64,000 nt of DNA from Streptomyces sp. BV286 (GCF_019090165.1 NZ_JAHRIB010000143.1:1-64000); one strand, 5' to 3'. Numbered from the stretch's first letter, positions 28,671 through 37,060 are shown. Numbers and translations are program-made. Notes: generated by a model not told the origin, from the letters alone.

Positions 28671-29639
28671 ATGACCGACACGACCGGTATCCGTCCCGTC
28701 CTCGAGCCCGCCGCCGCGGCCTTCGCCGAAGCGACCGCGAACCCGCCGTACCTCTTCGACCTCGGACCCGCCGAAGGCCGCAAGGCCGTGGACGAGGTCC
28801 AGTCGGGCGACATCGCCAAGCCGGCCGTCGACGAGGAGTGGATCACCGTCCCCGGCGGCCCCACCGGCCAGGTCCGCACCCGGATCGTCCGCCCCGCGGG
28901 CGCCACCGGCACCCTGCCGGTGATCCTCTACATCCACGGCGCCGGCTGGGTGTTCGGCAACGCCCACACCCACGACCGCCTGGTGCGCGAACTGGCCGTC
29001 GGTACGGGCGCCGCGGTCGTCTTCCCCGAGTACGAGCTCTCGCCCGAGGCGCGCTACCCCGTGGCCATCGAGCAGAACTACACCGTCGCCCGCTGGGTCA
29101 CCACCGACGGCGCCGGCCACGGGCTCGACGCCTCCCGCATGGCGGTGGCGGGCGACTCCGTCGGCGGCAACATGAGCGCGGCCCTGACCCTCATGGCCAA
29201 GGAGCGCGGCGACGTCACGCTCGTCCAGCAGGTCCTCTTCTACCCGGTCACCGACGCCGCCTTCGACACCGGCTCCTACCGGCAGTTCGCCGAGGGCTAC
29301 TTCCTGCGCCGCGACGCGATGCAGTGGTTCTGGGACCAGTACACGACCGACGAGAAGCAGCGCGCCGAGATCACCGCGTCCCCGCTGCGCGCCACCACCG
29401 AGCAGCTCACCGGTCTGCCGCCGGCCCTGGTGGTCACCGCCGAGGCCGACGTCCTGCGCGACGAGGGCGAGGCCTACGCCGGCAAGCTGCGTGAGGCCGG
29501 CGTCCCGGTCACCGCGGTCCGCTACCAGGGCGTCATCCACGACTTCGTGATGCTCGACGCCCTGGCCGGCACCCACGCGGCCCGCGCCGCCGTCGGCCAG
29601 GCCGTCGCCGTGCTGAGGAGCGCCCTGACCGCAGGCTGA
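28671..29639 (+). CDS. HSL-family alpha/beta hydrolase (esterase)
   Basis: A 322-residue cytoplasmic esterase with ATG at 28671 behind GAGGAG. The oxyanion motif is YIHGAGWVFGN (HGGG with one Gly changed to Ala), the nucleophile Ser is in VAGDSVGGN, the Asp in EADVLRDEGEAYA and the His in QGVIHDFVML. These define the hormone-sensitive-lipase (family IV) group. The first 60 residues form the cap (FDLGPAEGRKAVDEVQ). It is divergent from an OhrR-like regulator, which probably controls it. Confidence 0.88.
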   Translation: MTDTTGIRPVLEPAAAAFAEATANPPYLFDLGPAEGRKAVDEVQSGDIAKPAVDEEWITVPGGPTGQVRTRIVRPAGATGTLPVILYIHGAGWVFGNAHTHDRLVRELAVGTGAAVVFPEYELSPEARYPVAIEQNYTVARWVTTDGAGHGLDASRMAVAGDSVGGNMSAALTLMAKERGDVTLVQQVLFYPVTDAAFDTGSYRQFAEGYFLRRDAMQWFWDQYTTDEKQRAEITASPLRATTEQLTGLPPALVVTAEADVLRDEGEAYAGKLREAGVPVTAVRYQGVIHDFVMLDALAGTHAARAAVGQAVAVLRSALTAG

Positions 29640-29657
29640 CCCTCCCGGCCACCGGAA

Positions 29658-29708
29658 CCCGGCCCTCTTCGCCCCCGCACCACGCACACGGGGGAGGGGA
29701 GGGCCGGG
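29658..29708 (+). terminator. Terminator downstream of the esterase gene
   Basis: CCCGGCCCTC (29658-29667) pairs with GAGGGCCGGG (29699-29708) and, inside, CCCCCG (29672-29677) with CGGGGG (29689-29694). Confidence 0.7.
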
Positions 29709-29760
29709 CCGTTCGCGGTCCTCGGCGGCACGCGGGTCACGCATTGAAGGAAGTCAGGCT

Positions 29761-29785
29761 GTGTACGGTCCGGTTCTTCGGGTAG
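29761..29785 (+). promoter_or_regulatory. Weak candidate sigma-B-type promoter
   Basis: GTGT (29761-29764), 15 bases, then GGGTAG (29780-29785). The S. coelicolor sigma-B consensus is GNNT-N14-16-GGGTAC/T, so only the last base deviates. It would give a leader of about 180 bases to the MarR gene at 29976. The rest of 29709-29975 shows nothing else I recognise. Confidence 0.25.
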
Positions 29786-29975
29786 GGCCGACGTACATGA
29801 CCACTGTCCTGGCCGGAGTTGACTGAAAGAGAAGTGCGTGTGACCACTCCCGTGCCGGATCTCCGCCGAACCCGTCGAGGCGGGTTCCCTCGCTTCCCCC
29901 GTACGGCGCCGATCCGTTCACCCGTCTCCCCTGCCCCCTCTCCGGGGCGCACCCGGCAGGATCGCGACAGGGCTC

Positions 29976-30497
29976 GTGGACACTGACCGCGCCGTGAGCT
30001 GCGCACAAGACCCGGGCCACCGGCCCGACCCGCTTGCCGATCAGGTACTCGACACGGTGGAGAGCCTGGTCGCGCTGTGGGTCGCCGCGGCCGAGGAAGT
30101 CACCCCCAGCCTGTCCATGCGGCAGCTGCTCGCCCTGCAGACGGTCCGCCGCCGGCCGGAGCTCAATCTCACCGCTCTGGCGGAGCACCTGGGCATAGCG
30201 CTGCCCACCGCGAGCCGGCTGTGCGGGCGGCTGGAGACCGCCGGCCTGCTGCAACGGACCGTTCAGCCGCACAACCGCCGTGAGGTGCAGCTGGTGGTCA
30301 CCCCGCAGGGGCGCCGTCTCCTGGCGGACGTCACCGAACGCCGGTCCGTGTGCCTCGCCGTCGTGTTCGAGGCGATGACACCCGAGGAGCGTGCCTCGAT
30401 GCAGCGGGGGCTGCGCGCCTTCCACCAGGCCCATTCCCTCCTGCGGCCGGAGCCGGCCACGCGGGGGCAGGACACCCGGCCCGGCGAACAGCGGTGA
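29976..30497 (+). CDS. MarR-family regulator (paralogue of the gene at 36581)
   Basis: A 173-residue protein from GTG 29976, behind ACAGGG; a second GTG at 29994 is possible. The winged helix is at about 50-120 (SMRQLLALQTVRRRPELNLTALAEHLGIALPTASRLCGRLETAGLLQRT, then NRREVQLVVTPQGRRLL). It closely resembles the MarR protein at 36581, and each lies next to a PP2C gene, so the pair may come from a duplication. It is convergent with the GAF-PP2C gene, the stops being 19 bases apart. Confidence 0.8.
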   Translation: MDTDRAVSCAQDPGHRPDPLADQVLDTVESLVALWVAAAEEVTPSLSMRQLLALQTVRRRPELNLTALAEHLGIALPTASRLCGRLETAGLLQRTVQPHNRREVQLVVTPQGRRLLADVTERRSVCLAVVFEAMTPEERASMQRGLRAFHQAHSLLRPEPATRGQDTRPGEQR

Positions 30498-30516
30498 CCG
30501 GCGGCCGGGGGCACTC

Positions 30517-32280
30517 TCAGGAGGACAGCCCGGTGGGGGAGGGCCGGGCCATCTCCGCCGCCCTGCTGTGCAGATGGCACAGCAGGAGACACACGTCGTC
30601 GTCCCGCTCGGAGTCGCTCAGCAGCGGATGCAGGAGGCTGTCGGCGGAGCCGTCCAGGTCTGCGTCGAGGTCGGCGGACCTGAAGGTTCCCAGCGCCGTG
30701 GCCAGACGGGCGATGCCCGGGTCTATGCCCTGCGCACGCCGTTCCACCAGACCGTCCGTGTAGAGGGCCAGGGTCGAACCGGGCGTGAGGGTCACGGTGT
30801 GGTCGTGGATCTCCTGCTTCAGCGGGATGCCCAGCATCGCCCCGGGCTTGGCGTCGAGCGTGTGCACCTGCCCGTCGGGGGTACGCAGCACGGGCGGCGG
30901 GTGGCCCGCGGCGGCCCAGGTGAGGGTCGGGTCCTCGGGGTGGAAGCGCGCGATCACGGCCGTGGCGTACAGGTCGGGCTGCAGGTGGTGCAGGAAGATG
31001 TGCAGACGGGTGAGGAGCTGGCCGGGAGAGCCTCCGTCGACGGCGTACGCGCGCAGCGCCGTGCGCAGCTGGCTCATCATGACGGCGGCGTGCAGCCCAT
31101 GGCCCGTCACGTCGCCGATCACGGTGATCAGGCTGCCGTCGGGCTGACGGAAGGCGTCGTACCAGTCACCGCCGATGTTCAGACCGTGGGTGGCCGGCAG
31201 GTACCGGGCGGCCAGACGCAGTCCGGGGGTGGGGGGCAGGTCCGTGAGCAGGGCTCTCTGCAGGGTCTCGGCGATGTCCCGGTTGTGCTCGTAGCGGCGG
31301 GCGTTGTCCATCGCGATGCTGGCGCGGCGGGTGAGCTCGATCAGCATGACGGCGTCGTCGGCGTCCCACCGCTCACCCGGCGGGGAGAGGATCAGCACCC
31401 CCAGGGGTGAGCGTCGCGTCGGCAGCGGAATGCACAGCAGGGGCACCGCGGGATGCAGCGTGGACGGGGGCTGGTCGTCGACGCCGGACAGGCCGCCCGG
31501 ATGGTCGGCGGCGTACTGCGGTCTCCCGCTGCGGGCCGCGACGACCGCCGCGGCGGGACGAGGCGTGTGCACCGGCTCGTCGTCCTCACCGTCGAACAGC
31601 CACACGTCGACACTGCGGGCGTACTCGGGAACCAGGAGGCCCTGCAGACGGCGGACGATCTCGTCGTGGTTGAGCGAAGCGGTCAGCACGGCACTGGCAT
31701 CGGCGAGGAACGTCAGCCTGCGCCGGGCGCTCTCCGCTTCCGTACGCGCTGCGCGCTCGGCCGCGAACAGGTCGCGCTGGGTCCGGCCGGCCGCGTCCAG
31801 TTCGGCGTGCAGGGCGAGCACGCCCTGATTGGTCTGGTGGAGCTCCTCACGGTGGAAGGTGACCAGGTCCTCCTGCTCGCCGAGTTTCCGCAGCACGTGG
31901 ACCGTGTCCTCGTCGGCGCCCAGCAGCGCCTCGGCCAGCGTCTCGGGGTCGTCCGCCCCGAGCCCGGCGACGTCCGTCGGCTCCACGCCCTCGGCGCAGG
32001 CGACCGTCATGTGCCACGGCGTCCGCGCGTCGGCGCCCGCGCCGTCGCACGAGGTCACCTCGGCCCGCAGCCGGCTGTCCTGCGGCGGCGTCGTGGTCGC
32101 CGCCAGGTCGAGCCGCCACGTGCCGCCCTTGGCGAGGCACTGCCGCAGGTGCGCGCTGAGGGCGGCCGTCAGACGGGTCCGCTCCATGCCGGACACGCCG
32201 TACGCGGCTGCCAGGCGTGCCGTGTCGATACGGGCCCGTGCGGCGTCGGTGACGGTGGTGATGTGCCAGGTACGAGTCAT
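30517..32280 (-). CDS. SpoIIE/RsbU-type serine phosphatase with GAF domain
   Basis: A 587-residue cytoplasmic protein started at ATG 32280, overlapping the stop of the preceding gene by 4 bases (ATGA). Residues 1-140 are an HATPase-like or regulatory segment without clear motifs, about 140-185 a coiled coil, about 190-345 a GAF domain (FLADASAVLTASLNHDEIVRRL to IELTRRASIAMDNARRYEHN), and about 360-575 a PP2C/SpoIIE domain with all metal motifs: GGDWYDAF, IGDVTGHGLHAA, YTDGLVERR and DDDVCLLL. Such enzymes dephosphorylate STAS antagonists (RsbV type) to free a sigma factor. It is the last gene of the rsbRST operon. Confidence 0.88.
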   Translation of the reverse strand: MTRTWHITTVTDAARARIDTARLAAAYGVSGMERTRLTAALSAHLRQCLAKGGTWRLDLAATTTPPQDSRLRAEVTSCDGAGADARTPWHMTVACAEGVEPTDVAGLGADDPETLAEALLGADEDTVHVLRKLGEQEDLVTFHREELHQTNQGVLALHAELDAAGRTQRDLFAAERAARTEAESARRRLTFLADASAVLTASLNHDEIVRRLQGLLVPEYARSVDVWLFDGEDDEPVHTPRPAAAVVAARSGRPQYAADHPGGLSGVDDQPPSTLHPAVPLLCIPLPTRRSPLGVLILSPPGERWDADDAVMLIELTRRASIAMDNARRYEHNRDIAETLQRALLTDLPPTPGLRLAARYLPATHGLNIGGDWYDAFRQPDGSLITVIGDVTGHGLHAAVMMSQLRTALRAYAVDGGSPGQLLTRLHIFLHHLQPDLYATAVIARFHPEDPTLTWAAAGHPPPVLRTPDGQVHTLDAKPGAMLGIPLKQEIHDHTVTLTPGSTLALYTDGLVERRAQGIDPGIARLATALGTFRSADLDADLDGSADSLLHPLLSDSERDDDVCLLLCHLHSRAAEMARPSPTGLSS

Positions 32281-33347
32281 GGGGTGCGGTCCGGCCGGGT
32301 GGGGGCCAGTACGGCGACGGCGGTGTCGTCCCTTACCGGCCGGGCGGAGCTGCTCGCCTCGCGCACCGTCACGGCGGCGATCACGGCAGGGTCGAAGGAC
32401 GGGAGGCGGGCGTCGGAGGACGGAATCCACCGGCTGGGCAGGCCGTCGGTGTGCAGGACCAGCAGGCAGTCGGCGCCCCACGGCACCTGCTGTTCGGGGA
32501 GGGTGTGGGGCCGGTGGGCTCCGACGATGCCGGGACGGGACAGCAGCGGCCGCCAGCCGTCACCCGTGCGCAGCCGGGCACCGATGTTGCCGACACCGGA
32601 GAAGTGCAGTCGCCCCGTGTCGGCGTCGAGCTGGGCCACGGCGACCGCGGCGCCCCGCGTCGACCGGAGCGCCGTGTCGAGCTGCCGGAGCATCTCCGCG
32701 GGCGGCAGGTGGCCCGAACGGTGCAGCGTCTCGACCGCCGCCGACGACGCGACCGCGGCCTCGCGGCCGTGGCCCAGCCCGTCGGCCAGCATCAGGGTGG
32801 TGCGACGGCCGTCCCGGACCCACGCCCAGGCGTCCCCCGAGTACTCGGCGCCGGCGAAGGGAACGTTCACGCCACCCGCCCGTACCGTGGCGGCGGCCGG
32901 CACCGACGTGTCCGCGGTGCCACCGGCGCGGGCGGGACCGATCCTCGCCAGCGCGACCGTGCCCCTGCCCGGCACGCTGTGCAGCTCGAAGTCGTCGGCG
33001 ACGCGCCGGCACGCTCCGAGTCCGGCGCCGAGCGAGGACGCCGTGGAGAAGCCGTCCCGCAGGGCTGCCGGTACGTCGGCCATGCCGGGGCCGTGGTCGA
33101 TCGCGGCGATCTGCACGACGGACATGCCGCCGGGCACCGCCCCCGCCGCCGGAGCCACGTTCTCTATGAGCAACTGGCCCCCGCGCCCGTGCTTGAGCAG
33201 GTTCGTGGCGAGCTCGGTCGCCACGAGGGCGGCCGCGGCGGTGCGCTTCCCGTCGAGACCGGCGAGGCCGGCCGCGAGCTCCGCCGCGACCCTGGCATCG
33301 CGCACGCGTGTCGAGTCGTGCACCGGGACGTCCCAGACCCGCGGCAT
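32277..33347 (-). CDS. HATPase-PP2C fusion (RsbT-like kinase domain plus RsbX-like phosphatase)
   Basis: A 356-residue protein. Residues about 15-135 are an HATPase of the RsbW/RsbT type (ALVATELATNLLKHGRGGQLL, DHGPGMADV, GFSTASSLGAGLGACRRVAD), and about 165-345 a small PP2C phosphatase like RsbX (LMLADGLGHGREAAVASSAA, LHTDGLPSRW, VRDDTAVAVL). Start ATG 33347 shares its A with the preceding stop (TGATG), so translation is coupled; GTG 33350 is an alternative start. In stressosomes RsbX resets RsbR and RsbS by dephosphorylation; here that activity is joined to a switch-kinase domain. Confidence 0.85.
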   Translation of the reverse strand: MPRVWDVPVHDSTRVRDARVAAELAAGLAGLDGKRTAAAALVATELATNLLKHGRGGQLLIENVAPAAGAVPGGMSVVQIAAIDHGPGMADVPAALRDGFSTASSLGAGLGACRRVADDFELHSVPGRGTVALARIGPARAGGTADTSVPAAATVRAGGVNVPFAGAEYSGDAWAWVRDGRRTTLMLADGLGHGREAAVASSAAVETLHRSGHLPPAEMLRQLDTALRSTRGAAVAVAQLDADTGRLHFSGVGNIGARLRTGDGWRPLLSRPGIVGAHRPHTLPEQQVPWGADCLLVLHTDGLPSRWIPSSDARLPSFDPAVIAAVTVREASSSARPVRDDTAVAVLAPTRPDRTP

Positions 33348-33787
33348 CACATCTCCTCACGCGGGCGCGGCGGACGCCGGGCCCAGGACGTCACGGTGAC
33401 CTTGGTGCCCGCGCCGGGGCCGCAGTCGACCGCGAACTCGTGCACCAGACGCCGGGCACCGCCCAGGCCCATCCCGAGGCCGTCGCCGGACGTGAAGCCG
33501 TCGGTGAGGGCCCGGTCGAGGTCCGGGATGCCGGGACCCTCGTCGGAGAAGACGAGGCGGAGCCCCTGGACATGGCCGTCCGTCAGACAGGTGGCCTCCA
33601 CCTGCCCGCCTCCGCCGTGCACCAGGGTGTTGCGGGCCAGCTCGCTCGCCGCGGTGACCAGCTTGGTCTGCTCCACCAGGCCGAAACCGAGCTGAGCGGC
33701 ACTCTGCCGCACGTGCTGCCGTACCCACACCAGATCCATGTCCGAGTGGATCGGCAAGCAGGCGTCGACACAGCCGGCTGTCTGCAT
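33347..33787 (-). CDS. rsbT: RsbT-type serine/threonine switch kinase
   Basis: A 146-residue HATPase kinase. Motifs: the N-box in AASELARNTLVHGGGGQ, the D-box in SDEGPGIPDLDRALTDGF and the glycine-rich SGDGLGMGLGGARRLV. Its place directly after rsbS and the DGFTSGDGLGMGL pattern identify RsbT. RsbT phosphorylates RsbS and RsbR in the stressosome, then leaves to activate a PP2C phosphatase of the RsbU type. Start ATG 33787 overlaps the rsbS stop (TGATG). Confidence 0.9.
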   Translation of the reverse strand: MQTAGCVDACLPIHSDMDLVWVRQHVRQSAAQLGFGLVEQTKLVTAASELARNTLVHGGGGQVEATCLTDGHVQGLRLVFSDEGPGIPDLDRALTDGFTSGDGLGMGLGGARRLVHEFAVDCGPGAGTKVTVTSWARRPPRPREEM

Positions 33788-34206
33788 CACAAACTCTCCT
33801 GGCGTGTGCCGCTGGGACGGGACGTCGACGGTTCCTTGGCCAGGAGGCTCAGGGCCTCCTCCGTGCTGAGCGCGGTCAGCAGACCGGGCAGCGTCAGCCC
33901 CAGCTCCACCAGGGTGATCGCCACCGCGGGCCGCATGCCGGCCACGACCGTCCGGGCCGCGAGGAGGCGGGCCTTCGCCGCGATCTCCGCCAGCACCCGC
34001 CCCAGGAAGGAGTCGACGATCTCCACACCGGAGATGTCGATGATCACGCCGGTCGCCGAGCTGCGCGCGATCGTCTCACTGATCTCCTGCTGGAGCTGCT
34101 CCGCCGTGCTGTCGTGCAGATCGCCCTGGAGGGTGACCAGAAGGACGTCGCCGAGCCGGAGAACCGGCACGTGTCCCCAGGGAGGGCTGGAGTGCGCGTC
34201 CGTCAC
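33787..34206 (-). CDS. rsbS: RsbS-type STAS stressosome scaffold protein
   Basis: A 139-residue STAS protein started at GTG 34206, overlapping the rsbR stop by 4 bases (GTGA). The DISGVEIVDSFLGRVLAEIA segment contains the conserved phosphorylatable Ser (VDSF), and GMRPAVAITLVELGLTLPGL is the second half of the fold. RsbS forms the core of the stressosome with RsbR and sequesters RsbT until stress. The C-terminal tail of about 15 residues is polar and variable. Confidence 0.9.
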   Translation of the reverse strand: MTDAHSSPPWGHVPVLRLGDVLLVTLQGDLHDSTAEQLQQEISETIARSSATGVIIDISGVEIVDSFLGRVLAEIAAKARLLAARTVVAGMRPAVAITLVELGLTLPGLLTALSTEEALSLLAKEPSTSRPSGTRQESL

Positions 34207-35102
34207 CGCGTCCCCGCACCGTGGGGCGCCGGGGTCACGATGTCGGTGCCCTGCTTGTCGAGGGCGTACGCCAACGCGTCGGCGAGGCTCGCACGGGTGA
34301 TCACCGTGCCCAGGTCGAGGCCGAGGTGGACGATGGTCTGCGCGATGGCCGGCCGGATGCCTGAGACGACGCACTCCGCTCCCATCAGCCGTGCGGCCGC
34401 GACCGTCTTCATCAGGTGCTGTGCCACGAGCGAGTCGACGGTCTGCACGCCGGTGATGTCCAGGATCGCGAACCGGGCGTGGTGCTCGACGACGGAGTCG
34501 AGGAGCGTCTCCATCACGACCTGGCTGCGGGCGCTGTCGAGCATGCCGATCAGCGGCACGGCCACGATGCCGTCCCAGAGCTTGATGACGGGGGTGGCGA
34601 CCTCCAGCAGCTCCATCCGCTGCCGGTCGATGAGGGCCCGGCCCTCGTTCAGCGCCGACTCCATGACGACCAGGCGCAGGGTGCCCATCAGGGCGGTCAG
34701 CGCGGTGGCGCACTCCCGTACGTACTCGGCCGGCGCCTGCGGCAGGTCGGCCACGAGGAGTTCCACGGCGGGCGGCCGCAGGGCGTCCACCTCGTTGGAC
34801 ACCTGAGCGGGGCCGGCGCCGGCGCGTGACCGCGCGGCGGCCGTCCTCGTCAACTGCTCGCGCACCACGGTGAAACCGGCCGCCTCGGTGTCCTCGACAC
34901 GTCCGGCCGCGGCCACCGCGGCCAGCGCCTCGATCACCGCCTTGCCCGCTTCCACCGCTTCGTCCCTGGAGACGGTGAACACCGAGCGGAACAGCGGCGC
35001 GTCGGCCCACCGCTGGGCGATCTGCTCACGCCGACGCCGTAGGAAGTCCCCGACCTCCTGCGCGGGCGATCCGTGCTGTCCTGCCGTTTCGTGCTCCGGC
35101 AC
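34203..35102 (-). CDS. rsbR: RsbR-type stressosome sensor with N-terminal RsbRD-like domain and STAS domain
   Basis: A 299-residue protein; GTG 35102 was chosen because GAGGAGACA lies upstream. Residues about 20-165 are a helical sensor resembling RsbRD N-terminal domains (GDFLRRRREQIAQRWADAPLF, ECATALTALMGTLRLVVMESAL), and about 170-280 a STAS domain (PVIKLWDGIVAVPLIGMLDSAR, LDITGVQTVDSLVAQHLMK, GIRPAIAQTIVHLGLDL). In the family the STAS threonines are RsbT targets. This is the first gene of a five-gene coupled operon. The signal sensed is not evident. Confidence 0.9.
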   Translation of the reverse strand: MPEHETAGQHGSPAQEVGDFLRRRREQIAQRWADAPLFRSVFTVSRDEAVEAGKAVIEALAAVAAAGRVEDTEAAGFTVVREQLTRTAAARSRAGAGPAQVSNEVDALRPPAVELLVADLPQAPAEYVRECATALTALMGTLRLVVMESALNEGRALIDRQRMELLEVATPVIKLWDGIVAVPLIGMLDSARSQVVMETLLDSVVEHHARFAILDITGVQTVDSLVAQHLMKTVAAARLMGAECVVSGIRPAIAQTIVHLGLDLGTVITRASLADALAYALDKQGTDIVTPAPHGAGTR

Positions 35103-35184
35103 CTTGTCTGTCTCCTCACTGCTTCGGATCGCTTCGACCTCGCTGGAAGCAACGAGACGGCGATGAAACCATTGCCGGACGACA

Positions 35185-35212
35185 ACTGTAGCTGTGGCCC
35201 CACCCGGCACAA
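35185..35212 (-). promoter_or_regulatory. Candidate promoter of the rsbRST operon
   Basis: On the minus strand, -35 TTGTGC (35212-35207), a 16-base spacer and -10 TACAGT (35190-35185) lie about 80 bases upstream of the rsbR start. It looks vegetative; I found no sigma-B-type box here. Confidence 0.4.
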
Positions 35213-35251
35213 CACCTCGTCCGGCTTCGGAGGTTCGGGCGGGCGCCGGCC

Positions 35252-36436
35252 CTAGGGCTCCGGCTGCCTTCCGTACCAGTCGACACAGACGACCAGCGCG
35301 TCGTCGTCCGCCTCGATCTCGCCGCGGTGACCGGTGAGCTCTCTCAGGACGGCCCCGGGGACCTCGGCCGGCGGCACCAGGCTCGTCGACGAGATGGCCC
35401 GGGCCAGCGCGCGCTCGCCGTACCTCTCGCCACCCGGCCCCGCCACCGCGTGGACCCCGTCGCTGACGAAGACGAGCCGGTCGCCGGGCTCGATGGTGAA
35501 CTCCTGGGCCACGTAGTCGGATTCCTCGAACATGCCCAGCGGGAGCTGCGCGTCGAAGTCGACGGCCGTGACGGTCCTGTCGCGCAGGCGCAGCATCTGT
35601 GGTGAACCGGCGTCGACGACCTGCAGGCGGCCGGTGGACAGTTCGAGGTCCAGCAGCAGTACGGACAGATACGCGTCACCGCGGTAGTGGGCGTGGATCG
35701 CCTGATCGGCCAGGGCTGCCTGGTCCGCGATGGGGATGCCCGCCCTGCGCGCGTTGCGCAGCGCGTTGATGCCCAGGCTGGTCAGCAGTGAGGCCTCGAT
35801 GCCCTCGCCCATGCCGTTGGTGACGTACAGCATCAGGTGGTCGGCGGTGGCGCTCCAGTCGAAGTTGTCGCCGAAGACGGCGTAGGCGGGCTGCAGTTGG
35901 GCGCCCAGCGCGTACTGGGGTCCTGCGCAGGAGCGCGCGGGCAGCAGCTGCCACTGCATCTCCGCTGCGAGCGTGAGCCGGTCCTTGCGCCGCGCCTGGA
36001 GGTACAGGTCGGTGTCACGCTCGGCGACGACCACCTCGTGGCCCAGGACCTCCGCCACCTCCACCAGTTCGGCCGCGCACTCGGCGGCCGCGTCCGCGGA
36101 GGGCAGGGTGACGGACAGGACTCCCAGCCTGTCGCCGCGCACGGTCACGGGCAGGTGGATGCGCGCCGCGCCGCCCGCGCACTCCTCGGTGACGGGCTCC
36201 TGGGCCCCGAAGGCCCGGCCGGCGGGACCGGTGTGCACGGACAGGGGGGCCAGTGTGTGGGGCAGCGCGGACACGGGCTGCAGCACGGTCAGTCCGTAGT
36301 CGGCCATGAAGAGTTCGACCTCCCGCGCCGCGTAGCGGCCGCACAGCACCTCCCGGACCGCGTCCAGCAACTGGTGCGGAGCCGCGGAGCGCAGTGCGCG
36401 CTCGGCCGCCACGAATCTGTTCACGATGTCGGACAC
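35252..36436 (-). CDS. GAF-PP2C (SpoIIE-like) protein with a degenerate metal site
   Basis: A 394-residue protein started at GTG 36436. Residues about 20-165 form a GAF-like sensor, and about 175-385 a SpoIIE-type PP2C domain. The first acidic motif reads FGDNFDWSA and the last DDDALVVCV, but the usual GDVxGHG is VTNGMGEGIEASLL: the metal-binding Asp is Asn and the His is Glu. The SDGVHAV motif remains. Activity may be reduced, or the protein may be a non-catalytic decoy. It is divergent from a MarR gene with a palindrome between them. Function beyond partner switching is not inferable. Confidence 0.8.
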   Translation of the reverse strand: MSDIVNRFVAAERALRSAAPHQLLDAVREVLCGRYAAREVELFMADYGLTVLQPVSALPHTLAPLSVHTGPAGRAFGAQEPVTEECAGGAARIHLPVTVRGDRLGVLSVTLPSADAAAECAAELVEVAEVLGHEVVVAERDTDLYLQARRKDRLTLAAEMQWQLLPARSCAGPQYALGAQLQPAYAVFGDNFDWSATADHLMLYVTNGMGEGIEASLLTSLGINALRNARRAGIPIADQAALADQAIHAHYRGDAYLSVLLLDLELSTGRLQVVDAGSPQMLRLRDRTVTAVDFDAQLPLGMFEESDYVAQEFTIEPGDRLVFVSDGVHAVAGPGGERYGERALARAISSTSLVPPAEVPGAVLRELTGHRGEIEADDDALVVCVDWYGRQPEP

Positions 36437-36468
36437 GCCGTTCTCTCCGCGTCGGGGGTCTCGTGTTC

Positions 36469-36492
36469 GCGCCGTCGCGAACGCGACGGCGC
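36469..36492. promoter_or_regulatory. Near-perfect 24-bp palindrome in the divergent PP2C/MarR spacer
   Basis: GCGCCGTCGCG (36469-36479), AA, CGCGACGGCGC (36482-36492). It lies 33 bases upstream of the PP2C start and about 90 upstream of the MarR start, as expected for an operator of the adjacent MarR protein. With a 2-base centre it is a DNA dyad rather than a terminator. Confidence 0.5.
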
Positions 36493-36580
36493 CGGGCTGC
36501 GCCTGCCCGCGCAGGTGAGGCGGGCGGGCGGCCCGAAGCGGCGGGCTGACAGCGTTCGTGAAGCCTGGAAGAGTGTCACC

Positions 36581-37060
36581 GTGACTTCCTCCTCCGCGCG
36601 CCCGCAGCCCCATGAGGTGGCGCGAGTGACCTCCGAAGCGGCGGAGCTGCTCGAGGTCCTGTGGGGGCGCGCCTCGACAGCGCCCGTCTCGGCGTCCCAG
36701 CTGCGCGTGCTGTTCATCCTCGAACACAACGAGGGCATCAACCTGCGCACGCTCGCGGACGCCCTGGGGTCCACGCCCCCGTCGACCAGCCGGCTGTGCG
36801 ACCGCCTCCAGGCCGTGGGGTTCGTCGAGCGCAGGCCCGGCGCGACGAGCCGCCGCGAACTGCGGTTGTACCTCAGCCGTCGGGGGCGTGCGTTCCTGAC
36901 CGACCTGCGCTCGCGCCGCGAGCGGGCGCTCCAGTCCGTACTGGAGCAGATGCCGGCGGTACGGCGGACCCAGCTGCTGCAGGGCCTGGTGGCGTTCTGC
37001 GCCGCCGCGGCGCAGGAGATCCACGAGGACGACACCACCGCCGACGCCAGGACGGCCTGA
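36581..37060 (+). CDS. MarR-family regulator (paralogue of the gene at 29976)
   Basis: A 159-residue winged-helix protein from GTG 36581, with GGAAGAG upstream. Core at about 40-105: SQLRVLFILEHNEGINLRTLADALGSTPPSTSRLCDRLQAVGFVERRP, then SRRELRLYLSRRGRAFL. The PxxxSRLCxRL recognition helix is nearly the same as that of the 29976 protein, so they may bind related sites. It is divergent from the degenerate PP2C gene and probably controls it through the palindrome at 36469-36492. Confidence 0.8.
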   Translation: MTSSSARPQPHEVARVTSEAAELLEVLWGRASTAPVSASQLRVLFILEHNEGINLRTLADALGSTPPSTSRLCDRLQAVGFVERRPGATSRRELRLYLSRRGRAFLTDLRSRRERALQSVLEQMPAVRRTQLLQGLVAFCAAAAQEIHEDDTTADARTA

